DNA of 64,000 nucleotides from Sulfitobacter geojensis (GTDB lineage Bacteria; Pseudomonadota; Alphaproteobacteria; Rhodobacterales; Rhodobacteraceae), in contig NZ_JASE01000005.1 in NCBI RefSeq assembly GCF_000622325.1, forward strand, positions 1,798,001 to 1,862,000, given 5' to 3'. Shown here piece after piece: positions 9,226 through 18,612 of this stretch; the stretch's first letter is position 1, and each line of letters begins with the position of its first letter. The notes below the pieces were generated by a model. The model was given only the letters and a program-made list of their open reading frames with translations. It made no database searches and was not told the origin of the DNA. The position numbers and the translations under genes were made by a program.

Positions 9226-11280
9226 ATGACCAGTATCAAAAGCGTTCCCTCAGTTTCCGTGACCTACGCCCAAAACGGCGGCTCGACCAAATCGAACGAG
9301 CTTGGCATGCGGGCGATGCAGGAGCGCGCGTTTGAAAAGCGGGGCGAGCAGTATCTTCTGATCAAGTCACCGCCTGCCTCTGGTAAGAGCCGCGCGCTAA
9401 TGTTCATCGCGCTCGACAAGCTGGCCAACCAAGGGATCAAGCAGGCAATCGTGGTGGTGCCGGAAAAGTCGATTGGCGCGAGCTTCAATGACGAACCGCT
9501 GAGCAAGTTTGGATTTTTCCATGATTGGCAGGTTGCGCCAAAATGGAACCTTTGCAACTCGCCTGGAACGGACGGCGGGAAGGTAAAATCAGTCACAGCA
9601 TTTCTTGAGAGCGGCGATCAGATACTTGTTTGCACCCATGCGACCTTCCGCTTTGCCGTGGAAAAGCTTGGGGTCGAGGCGTTCGACGATCGGCTGATTG
9701 CCGTGGACGAGTTCCACCACGTCTCAGCTAGTGATGATAATATTCTGGGCAAGCAGCTCAATGAATTCATATCTCGTGACCGCGTGCATGTCGTTGCGAT
9801 GACCGGCAGCTATTTTCGCGGTGATGCTGCCCCGATCTTGTTGCCCGAGAATGAGGCCAAGTTCGACACCATAACCTACACTTACTACGAGCAGTTGAAC
9901 GGCTATAAATACCTGAAAACGCTCGATATCGGGTATTTCTTCTACTCAGGCTCCTATGCCGACGACATCCTGAAGGTGCTCGATCCGACCGAGAAGACGA
10001 TCCTGCACATCCCGAATGTGAATTCGCGCGAAAGCACGAAGGACAAGCACCGCGAGGTCGAGCATATCATCGACGCATTGGGCGACTGGCAAGGTTCAGA
10101 CCCTAAGACCGGCTTTCAGCTTGTGAAGACGCCCGAGGGGCGAATTCTGAAGATTGCCGATCTGGTGGATGATGAGGCGGTCAAGCGGGACAAGGTTTCA
10201 GCCGCGCTGAAAGACCCCGCGCAGAAGAACAACCGCGATCACGTGGACATCATTATCGCCCTAGGGATGGCCAAAGAGGGCTTTGACTGGATTTGGTGCG
10301 AGCATGCGTTGACGGTCGGTTATCGGGCAAGCCTGACCGAAATCGTGCAGATCATTGGGCGTGCGACACGCGATGCGATTGGCAAATCACGCGCCCGTTT
10401 CACCAATCTAATCGCTGAGCCCGATGCAGCCGAAGCAGCGGTCACTGAGGCCGTGAACGATACGCTGAAAGCGATCGCCGCCAGCTTGCTTATGGAACAG
10501 GTGCTTGCCCCGCGTTTCAACTTCACACCGAAGAGCCCCAAGAGCGGGCCGGTCGAAGGCTTTGACTACGGCGAGGGCGGTTACGATCCCAAGAAAGAGA
10601 ACGTTGGGTTCAATGAAGAAAGTGGCCAGTTCCAGATCGAGATTAAGGGACTGGCAGAGCCAAAGAGCAAAGAGGCCACACGCATTTGCCAAGAGGATTT
10701 GAACGAGGTGATCACCGCCTTTGTTCAGGACAAGACAACGATCGAGCGCGGGCTGTTCGATGAAGAGCTTGTTCCTGAAGAGCTGACGCAGGTTCGCATG
10801 GGCAAGATCGTTGGCGCGAAGTTTCCCGAGCTCGATGCCGAGGATCAAGAGGCCGTGCGCCAGCATGCTGTCGCAGCCTTGAACCTGACGCAGAAAGCCA
10901 AAGAGGTCGCGCTTGCTGCGTCCGATGATGCCCAGGTGAGCGGCAACACGGCGCTGATCGACGGTGTGCGTAAGTTTGCGATGGACGTGCGAGAGCTCGA
11001 CATTGATCTGATCGACCGGATCAATCCCTTCGGTGAAGCCTATGCGATCCTGGCCAAGACCATGAGCGAGGAAAGCCTCAAGCAGGTTGCGGCCGTGATT
11101 TCGGCTAAGAAAGTACAGCTCTCCCCTGAAGAGGCGCGAGACCTGGCGCGACGCGCTGCAAAGTTCAAGCAGGAGCGCGGACGCCTGCCAGATATTACGT
11201 CCTCTGATGCTTGGGAGAAAAAGATGGCTGAGGGTGTGGCTTACCTTGTGCGGATGAAGCAGGAGGCCGCCAATGGTTAA
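9226..11280 (+). CDS. SF2 DEAD/DEAH-type helicase of restriction system
   Basis: 684 residues. Walker A SPPASGKS (K54), a DEFH motif II (D161) and a C-terminal RecA-like lobe with a QIIGRATRD motif VI mark a superfamily 2 helicase/translocase, related to the ATPase parts of type I and type III restriction enzymes. A charged, helical C-terminal 250 residues follows and may bind partners. The gene lies between the methyltransferase and a GIY-YIG nuclease gene, whose start it overlaps by eight bases. The likely role is ATP-driven DNA translocation after recognition of unmodified sites. Function is inferred from context; the motif assignment is firm. Confidence 0.88.
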   Translation: MTSIKSVPSVSVTYAQNGGSTKSNELGMRAMQERAFEKRGEQYLLIKSPPASGKSRALMFIALDKLANQGIKQAIVVVPEKSIGASFNDEPLSKFGFFHDWQVAPKWNLCNSPGTDGGKVKSVTAFLESGDQILVCTHATFRFAVEKLGVEAFDDRLIAVDEFHHVSASDDNILGKQLNEFISRDRVHVVAMTGSYFRGDAAPILLPENEAKFDTITYTYYEQLNGYKYLKTLDIGYFFYSGSYADDILKVLDPTEKTILHIPNVNSRESTKDKHREVEHIIDALGDWQGSDPKTGFQLVKTPEGRILKIADLVDDEAVKRDKVSAALKDPAQKNNRDHVDIIIALGMAKEGFDWIWCEHALTVGYRASLTEIVQIIGRATRDAIGKSRARFTNLIAEPDAAEAAVTEAVNDTLKAIAASLLMEQVLAPRFNFTPKSPKSGPVEGFDYGEGGYDPKKENVGFNEESGQFQIEIKGLAEPKSKEATRICQEDLNEVITAFVQDKTTIERGLFDEELVPEELTQVRMGKIVGAKFPELDAEDQEAVRQHAVAALNLTQKAKEVALAASDDAQVSGNTALIDGVRKFAMDVRELDIDLIDRINPFGEAYAILAKTMSEESLKQVAAVISAKKVQLSPEEARDLARRAAKFKQERGRLPDITSSDAWEKKMAEGVAYLVRMKQEAANG

Positions 11281-12466
11281 AGAGTTCACTGACGAAGATG
11301 ACGCGCTTCTGGCCGAGCTTGGCGTCGAGGTCGAGACGAAGAAAGCCGTCATGCGCACACCCCGCGAAGAACGCATCATCGCAGGATTTGAAGAGATTAA
11401 GCGCTTTGCGGAGGAACACGAGCGCGAGCCGCAACATAGCGAAGAGCGTGACATCTTCGAACGCCTTTACGCCGTTCGGCTGGATCGCATTCGTGAGCTT
11501 CAGGAATGCCGCGAGCTGGTCGAGCCTTTGGATGAGACAGGACTTTTGACTGGTGCTGCAAAAGTGCCATTGGCTGACGCGGAAGAGCTTGATGATGATG
11601 CGCTCCTGGCCGAGCTTGGGATTGAGGTCGAAGCCCCCCCGATCACGGAGCTGAAGCACGTTCGCTCAACGGCAGAGAAGAAGGCTGCTGAAGAAATTGC
11701 AAGCCGTGACAGATGCGAGGACTTCGAGACCTTCAAGCCACTCTTCGAGCAGGTGCAGAAGGAGCTGAGCAGTAGCCTGCGTGAAACGCGCCGCTTCGAA
11801 TTAAAAGCAGAAATTGAACCTGGGCGGTTTTTCATAGTGGGTGGCCAGAAAGCATACGTGGCGGAAATGGGTGAAAAATTTTCTAATGAGAAAGGGCACA
11901 CGGACGCTCGCTTGCGAGTGATCTTCGACAATGGAACCGAGAGCAACATGCTGATGCGCTCGTTGCAACGCGCCTTGAACAAGGACGAAGCAGGGCGACG
12001 GATCACTGAGCCGACCGCCGGGCCCCTATTTTCTGATCAGACGATCGACGGGGACGAGGCAAGCGGCACCATCTATGTGTTGCGCAGCAAGGCCGATCAT
12101 CCCCTTGTCGCGGATAATCGAGAGCTCGTGCATAAGATTGGTGTGACCAACATGAGCGTGGAAAAGCGCATCGCGGGGGCGCAACTTCAACCCACGTTCT
12201 TGATGGCCAATGTCGAGATCGTTGCGACCTACGAGCTCTACAACATCAATCGGACCAAGCTAGAAAACCTGATCCATCGCGTCTTTGAACCTGCACGGCT
12301 TGAGATCGAAATCATGGATCGTTTTGGACGGCCTGTCGTGCCCCGTGAATGGTTTCTCGTGCCGCTTTTTGTGATCAAGGAAGCGGTCGAACGGATCAAG
12401 GACGGCACGATTTCAGGCTACAGGTATGATCCGCAAGGGGCAAAACTAACAAAGCGAGGGGCATAA
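11273..12466 (+). CDS. GIY-YIG (T5orf172-like) nuclease subunit
   Basis: 397 residues. The C-terminal third (about 265-385) carries the GIY-YIG signature in variant form: TIYVLR, then HKIGVT, a conserved Arg in VEKRI and a Glu in KLENLIHRVF, as in T5orf172/MUG113-type nucleases. The N-terminal half is acidic and helical and contains the same peptide twice, DDALLAELGVEVE near residues 8-20 and again near 108-120. These could be docking elements for the helicase or methyltransferase (inference). It overlaps the helicase gene by eight bases. As the only recognisable nuclease of the trio it probably makes the DNA cut. Confidence 0.8.
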   Translation: MVKEFTDEDDALLAELGVEVETKKAVMRTPREERIIAGFEEIKRFAEEHEREPQHSEERDIFERLYAVRLDRIRELQECRELVEPLDETGLLTGAAKVPLADAEELDDDALLAELGIEVEAPPITELKHVRSTAEKKAAEEIASRDRCEDFETFKPLFEQVQKELSSSLRETRRFELKAEIEPGRFFIVGGQKAYVAEMGEKFSNEKGHTDARLRVIFDNGTESNMLMRSLQRALNKDEAGRRITEPTAGPLFSDQTIDGDEASGTIYVLRSKADHPLVADNRELVHKIGVTNMSVEKRIAGAQLQPTFLMANVEIVATYELYNINRTKLENLIHRVFEPARLEIEIMDRFGRPVVPREWFLVPLFVIKEAVERIKDGTISGYRYDPQGAKLTKRGA

Positions 12467-12515
12467 ACTTTGCTCGAAACGCCATCCTCTCAAATTCCTT
12501 TTTTAAGGTTAGACA

Positions 12516-14807
12516 ATGATTGATCGCATACAGCTGTTAAGAAATATTGGGCAATTCGATAATGTCAGCCCGCCCCAGCAGATTACGTTCACACCTTTTT
12601 CGCTGATCTATGGCGAGAATGGGCGCGGCAAGACTACTATTGCTGCCATACTGCGATCACTGGCGATCAGTGACCCTGCCTTAGTCCAGGAAAGGCAGCG
12701 GCTTGGCTCACAACACCCTCCACATGTCGTCATCGGCCATACAGCCGGACAATCAATATTTCAGAATGGCGCTTGGACTCAGCCCCTCACAAATATCGCA
12801 ATTTTTGACGATGCTTTTGTCTCTGCGAATGTCTGCTCGGGGATCGAAGTCCAATCGGCACATCGGCAAGGGCTGCATGAGCTGATCCTTGGCGCTCAGG
12901 GCGTTGCTCTCAACAACACTCTACAAGGGCACGTGCGCCGCATCGAAGAGCACAATACAGCACTCCGTGATCTTGGCGATGCCATACCTGCAAACGCTCG
13001 CGGTTCGTACAATGTGGATGCGTTCTGCAGTCTTGCAGCTGATGAAGATATCGATACCAAGATACAGGATGCCGAGCGACGCCTGGCAGCCGCGCGTTCT
13101 ACAGACGCGATACGGCAACGACCCGGATTTCAGGATTTTTTGCTTCCTGATTTTGACATCGAAGCCATTGATGCTGTTCTCAGTCGCGGCTTGCCTAACC
13201 TTGAAGCTGAAGCGGGTGAACGCGTTCGGGCGCACCTCGCAAAGCTTGGTCGCGGTGGTGAGACTTGGATATCTGAAGGCATGCCCCGCATCGAACAAGT
13301 GTCCGCCGATCCGGCAGCTGAAATTTGTCCTTTTTGCGCGCAAGATCTAGGCGGTTCGCAACTCATCGAGCATTACCGCGCCTATTTCTCCCAAGCATAT
13401 GAGGATCTGAAGGCTGCTATTCGGGAAACGGGCCTATCCGTGCGCGATGCCCATGGTGGTGACATCTCCTCTGCCTTTGAGCGCGATATTCGCACGGCGG
13501 TTCAGGTACATGAATTCTGGAAAGACTTTGCCGAACTGCCCCAAGTCGACATCGACACAGCAGCTATTGCACGGCAATGGAACGCCGCCCGTGAGGCCGT
13601 TCTCGAACAGTTGCGCGCAAAAGCCTCAGCGCCGCTTGAGCCCATGGCGCTCACCCCTGAAGCGCGCCAGGCGATCGTCGATTTTCGTGCGAGGATCGAG
13701 GAAGTGGTGGCGCTGTCAGGACGCTTGGTATCCGCGAATGCGAAACTCGAAATTGTAAAGGAGCAGGCACAAGCCGATGACCTTGCAGCATTGACTGACG
13801 ACCTTGTAAAATTCAAAGCGCAGAAGGCTCGTTTCGAACCCGCTGTTGTGCCACACTGCAATGCCTATCTGATCGAAAAGGCAGAAAAGACCGTAACCGA
13901 GGGGCTGCGCACGCAAGCCCGCGCAGCCCTTGACCATTATCGCGAGCAAATTTTTCCAACCTACGAAGCGACTATCAATGATTATCTTCGGCGGTTCGCG
14001 GCATCTTTTCGGCTCGGTGAAGTACAGTCGGTCAACACTCGTTCTGGATCATCGGCCTCGTACTCCGTTGTGATAAATCAGCAGAACGTGAACGTTAGTG
14101 CTGATACAGGGCCATCTTTCAGGAATACACTCAGCGCAGGCGATCGAAACACGTTGGCGCTCGCGTTCTTTTTTACCTCTCTGGAACAAGACCCTGATTT
14201 AGCTAATAAAATTGTCGTGATTGATGACCCGATGACCAGCCTTGATGAGCATCGTACTCTTCGCACACGCGAGGAAATTTTCGCAATATCTCAACGCGTT
14301 CAGCAGGTAATCGTGCTTTCGCATTCGAAACCCTTTCTTTGCCGTCTTTGGGAACAAGCGGATAGAAACGGCTCAACGGCGTTCCGCGTGAACAGGGCTG
14401 CGGTCGGCTCTGAACTTGCCGTATGGGATGTTCGGAATGACAGCGTGTCAGAAAACGACAAGCGACATGAACTTGCTAGGGGCTATTTAACCGCAGCCGA
14501 TCCGGCAAGGGAGCGTGAGGTTGCAGCAGCCCTACGCCATATATTGGAAGCATTCATGCGGGTTGCTTGTCCAGAGCACTTCCCGCCAGGGCAGCTTCTC
14601 GGCAAATTCATCAGCAAATGTGAACAAAGACTTGGTACGAATAGCCAAATTCTCGGCGCTAATGATATCACTGAGCTGAGAGCTTTGCTCGCGTACGCAA
14701 ACCAGTTTCACCATGATACCAACCCTGCTTGGCAGACAGCTGCGATCAATGATGCTGAGCTTACTGATTTTGCTGAAAGAACGCTTCTTTTTGCTTCACG
14801 CGGATGA
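12516..14807 (+). CDS. RloC/PrrC-like ABC ATPase with zinc hook and putative anticodon-nuclease C-terminus
   Basis: 763 residues. Walker A GENGRGKT (33-40), ABC signature LSAGDRNT (about 539-546), Walker B IVVIDDPMTSLD (about 565-577) and switch histidine SHSKPF give a split SMC/Rad50-like ATPase. Between the halves are coiled-coil-rich helices with a central CPFC (C271, C274), matching the zinc hook that distinguishes RloC. The C-terminus has R674-x3-E678 and, about 50 residues later, N729-x2-HH (732-733), resembling the Arg-Glu-His catalytic set of PrrC/RloC anticodon nucleases (HEPN fold). RloC cleaves and excises the tRNA wobble nucleotide and responds to DNA damage; such guards are often linked to restriction loci. 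It lies 49 bases after the GIY-YIG gene, same strand. The ATPase assignment is firm, the RNase activity inferred. Confidence 0.75.
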   Translation: MIDRIQLLRNIGQFDNVSPPQQITFTPFSLIYGENGRGKTTIAAILRSLAISDPALVQERQRLGSQHPPHVVIGHTAGQSIFQNGAWTQPLTNIAIFDDAFVSANVCSGIEVQSAHRQGLHELILGAQGVALNNTLQGHVRRIEEHNTALRDLGDAIPANARGSYNVDAFCSLAADEDIDTKIQDAERRLAAARSTDAIRQRPGFQDFLLPDFDIEAIDAVLSRGLPNLEAEAGERVRAHLAKLGRGGETWISEGMPRIEQVSADPAAEICPFCAQDLGGSQLIEHYRAYFSQAYEDLKAAIRETGLSVRDAHGGDISSAFERDIRTAVQVHEFWKDFAELPQVDIDTAAIARQWNAAREAVLEQLRAKASAPLEPMALTPEARQAIVDFRARIEEVVALSGRLVSANAKLEIVKEQAQADDLAALTDDLVKFKAQKARFEPAVVPHCNAYLIEKAEKTVTEGLRTQARAALDHYREQIFPTYEATINDYLRRFAASFRLGEVQSVNTRSGSSASYSVVINQQNVNVSADTGPSFRNTLSAGDRNTLALAFFFTSLEQDPDLANKIVVIDDPMTSLDEHRTLRTREEIFAISQRVQQVIVLSHSKPFLCRLWEQADRNGSTAFRVNRAAVGSELAVWDVRNDSVSENDKRHELARGYLTAADPAREREVAAALRHILEAFMRVACPEHFPPGQLLGKFISKCEQRLGTNSQILGANDITELRALLAYANQFHHDTNPAWQTAAINDAELTDFAERTLLFASRG

Positions 14808-14944
14808 TTTGACACGCCCAATTTTGGAAGTCGTGAGGAAGAATTTTAAGTCTCATTATATTTGATTTTTAGCGCAGTCATAACTTCTTGATAAGTCTTC
14901 GAGAAAACTACTAACTCACATTTGAATTCGTTATTGTAGGCATT

Positions 14945-17173
14945 ATGACAGAGAATCTAGATTTACAGACAACTTATAGCGCTATCCTAGAAGCTGCACG
15001 TGAACACCGTTTCATAAGCTACGGCGACTTGGCGAAGGCCAATGGCGCAGCTTGGCAGAACGTCCGTTACAAGATGAATACACACTTGGGTGATCTCGTT
15101 CAACTGGCGGCAAAACGTGGCTGGCCAATGCCTAGCGCTATAGTCGTTAATCAGAAAAACTTGAAAACCGGCAAGTTAGATGGCACGGCGCGAGAAGGGT
15201 TTGTCACGGCGGCCAAAGAGTTCGGCTTTGAGGTTGATGATCCTGCGGCTTTCGTCGAAAAACAGCAAAAAGCAATGTTTGAATGGGCTCCGGACGCACC
15301 AGAGAACCTAGGCTTGCCCGACACCCACGAAGAGACGGTAGTTGCTTCCGTAGGGCCAAAGTTTGTGCAGTTCTTTGGGCCAGTATTAGACGCTCTTCGT
15401 GATTTTGGTGGATCAGCGGAAGCCCGCCAAGTGATGGAAAAGGTTGTTGAGCTTGCAGATGTCACAGAAGCAGAACTGAGAGAGACGAACAAGAACGGCC
15501 AATCCAAATACGAAAACAAGGTCGGATGGGCCCGCTTTTATCTAGCGAAGGCAGGATTGGTTGACAGCAAAAAACGCGGTTTCTGGATCTTAACGCCGGA
15601 AGGACGGGAAACTTACCTCGACCATGTAAGTGCTGTCGCGCTCTTCAAAGACGTTCACGCCCGCTATCGTGATTCAGCCATCGACGATGAGGAAGCGGCA
15701 CCTGAAGTCTTACAGGACATCAGCTCGGAGTTGTTCGATGATCCTGAGCGGCGTTTCTGGTTTGTCGGCGCATCCTGGGGTGATGATGGCGATCAGACTG
15801 AGCGTTTCCTAAAAGAAGGCGTCTGGAAAAACGGGTATGAGGAAAAGTTTGCGGAGAACGTGGCCCAAATGAAGGCTGGTGACCGCATCGCTATCAAAGC
15901 TTCATTTGTGAAAAAATATGGCCTTCCATTCGAAAATCTGGATAAGCCAGTTTCCTGCATGCGCATAAAAGCCATTGGAACGATCATTGAAGCGACAGAG
16001 GATGGACAGACCGTCAAGGTCGACTGGACAAGACTCGAAGAAGCAAAGGAATGGTATTTCTACACCTACCGGACCACATTAGTGGAGGCCGATGCGTCTG
16101 ACAGCCTTGCTCGTCGCTTAATCCAATTTGCGTTCGGTGACAGTAAGCAAGACTATAATTTCTTTCTACGCCAACCATACTGGGCGAAAAAATATCAAAA
16201 GGCCGCTGATACGGTCACTGATTTGCAGATCGACGACGAAGAAGCCGAAGCGGATATCGAGGAAACGACCTTTGAAACCTACAACGTCGCCAACATCATT
16301 GGGGATGGATGCTTCTTACCTGAGGCAAACCTAAAAGATGCGTTAGCAAGGCTTTCGTCAAAAAAGAATTTGATCCTGCAAGGCCCTCCTGGCACTGGAA
16401 AAACTTGGCTTGCGAAGCGCTTGGCCTATGCTCTGATTGGGACCCAGGATCGAAAACTTACGCGCAAGCGGATGCGAGTGATCCAGTTTCATCCATCACT
16501 TTCCTATGAGGATTTTGTTCGCGGTTGGCGACCTGATGGGAATGGCCAGCTTAAGCTAACAGATGGCGTCTTTCTTGAAGCAGTAGAGGCTGCCCGCGCA
16601 GAGCGTGATCGCCCCTTTGTCGTCATCATCGAAGAGATCAATCGCGGCAATCCTGCACAAATTTTCGGTGAGATGCTCACGCTTCTCGAGAAAGACAAAC
16701 GTCGCGAAGATGAGGCAATTGAACTAGCCTACCGCAATGAAGCCGGTGAACGCATCTATATTCCTGATAATCTCTATGTCATCGGGACTATGAACATCGC
16801 AGACCGTTCCCTCGCGTTGGTCGATCTGGCGTTGCGCAGACGTTTCGCCTTTGTGACGTTAGAGACAATGCTTAATGATTCCTGGATGAATTGGTGTGCG
16901 CAGCAGGCTGGCTTAGAAAAGCTCACAGTCACGAAGATCCGAGACTTGATGAATGAATTGAATGAGGAGATTGCGACCGACCGATCCCTTGGTGCGCAAT
17001 TCCGCATCGGTCACAGCTATGTAACGCCTGCTTTAGGCGAGAAAATCAGTGATCCCGCTGAATGGTTCCGTCAGATCGTCGAAACGGAAATTGGCCCTCT
17101 TCTAGAAGAGTATTGGTTCGACAACCCCGACAAAGCGGCAAGTTCGACTAGGAAGCTTCTAGAGGGCTACTGA
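14945..17173 (+). CDS. mcrB: McrB-like AAA+ GTPase restriction subunit
   Basis: 742 residues. The C-terminal motor has Walker A GPPGTGKT (480-487), Walker B VVIIEEINRGN (E563-E564) and the McrB signature as MNIADRS (usually MNTADRS), followed by the arginine-rich sensor LALRRRFAF. The N-terminus is composite: a winged-helix-like segment (about 1-100), an Mrr_N-like winged helix (about 135-225), then a domain starting FWFVGASWG (about 260-355) that looks like an EVE/PUA-like modified-base pocket (tentative). McrB hydrolyses GTP, recognises modified DNA and activates the McrC nuclease. The stop overlaps the McrC start (TGATG). The 138-base gap before it is AT-rich and probably holds its own promoter. 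Confidence 0.85.
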   Translation: MTENLDLQTTYSAILEAAREHRFISYGDLAKANGAAWQNVRYKMNTHLGDLVQLAAKRGWPMPSAIVVNQKNLKTGKLDGTAREGFVTAAKEFGFEVDDPAAFVEKQQKAMFEWAPDAPENLGLPDTHEETVVASVGPKFVQFFGPVLDALRDFGGSAEARQVMEKVVELADVTEAELRETNKNGQSKYENKVGWARFYLAKAGLVDSKKRGFWILTPEGRETYLDHVSAVALFKDVHARYRDSAIDDEEAAPEVLQDISSELFDDPERRFWFVGASWGDDGDQTERFLKEGVWKNGYEEKFAENVAQMKAGDRIAIKASFVKKYGLPFENLDKPVSCMRIKAIGTIIEATEDGQTVKVDWTRLEEAKEWYFYTYRTTLVEADASDSLARRLIQFAFGDSKQDYNFFLRQPYWAKKYQKAADTVTDLQIDDEEAEADIEETTFETYNVANIIGDGCFLPEANLKDALARLSSKKNLILQGPPGTGKTWLAKRLAYALIGTQDRKLTRKRMRVIQFHPSLSYEDFVRGWRPDGNGQLKLTDGVFLEAVEAARAERDRPFVVIIEEINRGNPAQIFGEMLTLLEKDKRREDEAIELAYRNEAGERIYIPDNLYVIGTMNIADRSLALVDLALRRRFAFVTLETMLNDSWMNWCAQQAGLEKLTVTKIRDLMNELNEEIATDRSLGAQFRIGHSYVTPALGEKISDPAEWFRQIVETEIGPLLEEYWFDNPDKAASSTRKLLEGY

Positions 17174-18303
17174 TGGAAGCCTTGCAGGCAGAACAGATTG
17201 CTGGGCTGGATGCGCAACTTGCCTATGACAAGATTCCTCTCCGCAATGTCTGGCTACTATTTCTGTACGCGTCTGGTCTTGCGCAATTTCAAGACAGATT
17301 CGAAGCTGAAATTGAGGAGTCCCCAGATTTTAAGTCCCTGGTTGCACGTCTTCTTTGCTATGCGACTGAAAAGCGTCTCAGACGCAATCTGAGCTTTGGA
17401 TACCAGCGACGTCATGACGTACTTCGTCGAGTGCGGGGGCGTATCGATATCTTGGAGAGTGTTTCGCGTGATCTTTTTCGGCGGGGCGAGGTCGCATGCA
17501 GATTTGACGAGCTGACTTTGGATACTCCGCGCAACCGGCTGGTTCTTGCGGCGTTAGAGCGATTACCCAGTTGTCTTGAGGACGCTGTGCTGGCCCATCG
17601 GTGCCGAACTCTCGTCCATGCTCTTGGTCGGGCAGGTGTGAGCAGCGTTATGCCTTCGCGAACTGAAATCGCTGCTGACCAGATTGCACGCCATGAGGGC
17701 GACGACCGTTTGATGATATCACTGGCAAAGGCCGTATTTGACCTCGTGCTGCCGACTGAGCAAGTAGGTACGCGCACATTGCTCAAGTCCCAACGTGACG
17801 AAACCGAGTTCCGAAAACTCTTTGAGAAGGCAGTTGCCAACTTTTTTGCGGCAGAACTCAAGCGCGAAGATGGATGGCGTGTCTTTCCCGGCAAGAAATT
17901 CAAATGGCCAGTTGTATCCAGTTCGTCTGGCATCAGTTCATACCTCCCTACGATGGAAACAGACATCATTCTTGAGAATATTCAGGAAGAACGGCGCGTC
18001 ATTATTGATACGAAATTCACCGATGTCCTAACAAAGTCCCAATATGGTGGCGAGCGCTTCAAAACGGGGCACATCTATCAGCTCTATGCGTATCTTCGCA
18101 GTCAGGAGCGTTCTGATGATCCGATGTCTCTCTGTTCAGATGGTATTCTGCTTTATCCCTCTATTGATGTTGAAATAGATGAGACTGCACTTATTCAAAA
18201 TCACCGTGTTCGCTTCGTCACCATAGATTTGGCACGACCAAGTGCGGAAGTCGTTGAAAAGTTGAGAGCTATTCCGACGCTCAGTTCATTGCTTTCGTCT
18301 TAA
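17173..18303 (+). CDS. mcrC: McrC-like nuclease subunit
   Basis: 376 residues. The C-terminal half contains a PD-(D/E)xK nuclease core with D263 (METDIIL) and D279-T-K281 (IIDTKFT), as in McrC. The N-terminal half is the helical region that normally binds and stimulates the McrB ring; VRGRIDI near residue 90 is typical of the family. Translationally coupled to mcrB by a one-base overlap. Together they would form a modification-dependent system cutting methylated or otherwise modified foreign DNA. A methyltransferase in the same island must make marks that this McrB does not read. Confidence 0.88.
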   Translation: MEALQAEQIAGLDAQLAYDKIPLRNVWLLFLYASGLAQFQDRFEAEIEESPDFKSLVARLLCYATEKRLRRNLSFGYQRRHDVLRRVRGRIDILESVSRDLFRRGEVACRFDELTLDTPRNRLVLAALERLPSCLEDAVLAHRCRTLVHALGRAGVSSVMPSRTEIAADQIARHEGDDRLMISLAKAVFDLVLPTEQVGTRTLLKSQRDETEFRKLFEKAVANFFAAELKREDGWRVFPGKKFKWPVVSSSSGISSYLPTMETDIILENIQEERRVIIDTKFTDVLTKSQYGGERFKTGHIYQLYAYLRSQERSDDPMSLCSDGILLYPSIDVEIDETALIQNHRVRFVTIDLARPSAEVVEKLRAIPTLSSLLSS

Positions 18304-18612
18304 GGGACTCAGAAAGCTTATTTTCTTTCGATACATTAGACTCTTAACGCACCCTACGGGTCGGGCTGTCGTGAACCGAGCCTGAAGTCTCGGCCATGCG
18401 GCTTCCATCCCTCGCGTAAGACTTGGGGCCTTGCCCCTGGCGCACTTCGATAAAAACAGATCGAACAGAAAATTTCCTTGTCGGTTCCCCCTAAAGGTTT
18501 CCCCCAACAAGGCAATTTTCTTTCGCCGGTTTTTCCCTCCGTTTGCACCCCCATTCTCGCCGAAGGGCAAGGTTTCATACGCGAAACCCAACCCCATTAA
18601 GGAGAGAAGAAA
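18304..18612 (+). promoter_or_regulatory. Structured leader upstream of ardA
   Basis: 309 bases with no gene. Inverted repeats are evident: CCGAG/CTCGG near 18378-18396 and GGGGC-ctt-GCCCC near 18425-18437, then a C-rich stretch and AAGGAGA directly before the ardA start. Antirestriction genes on conjugative elements are often expressed early from folded single-stranded DNA promoters. The hairpins make that a reasonable hypothesis here, but no promoter is proven. Confidence 0.4.
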
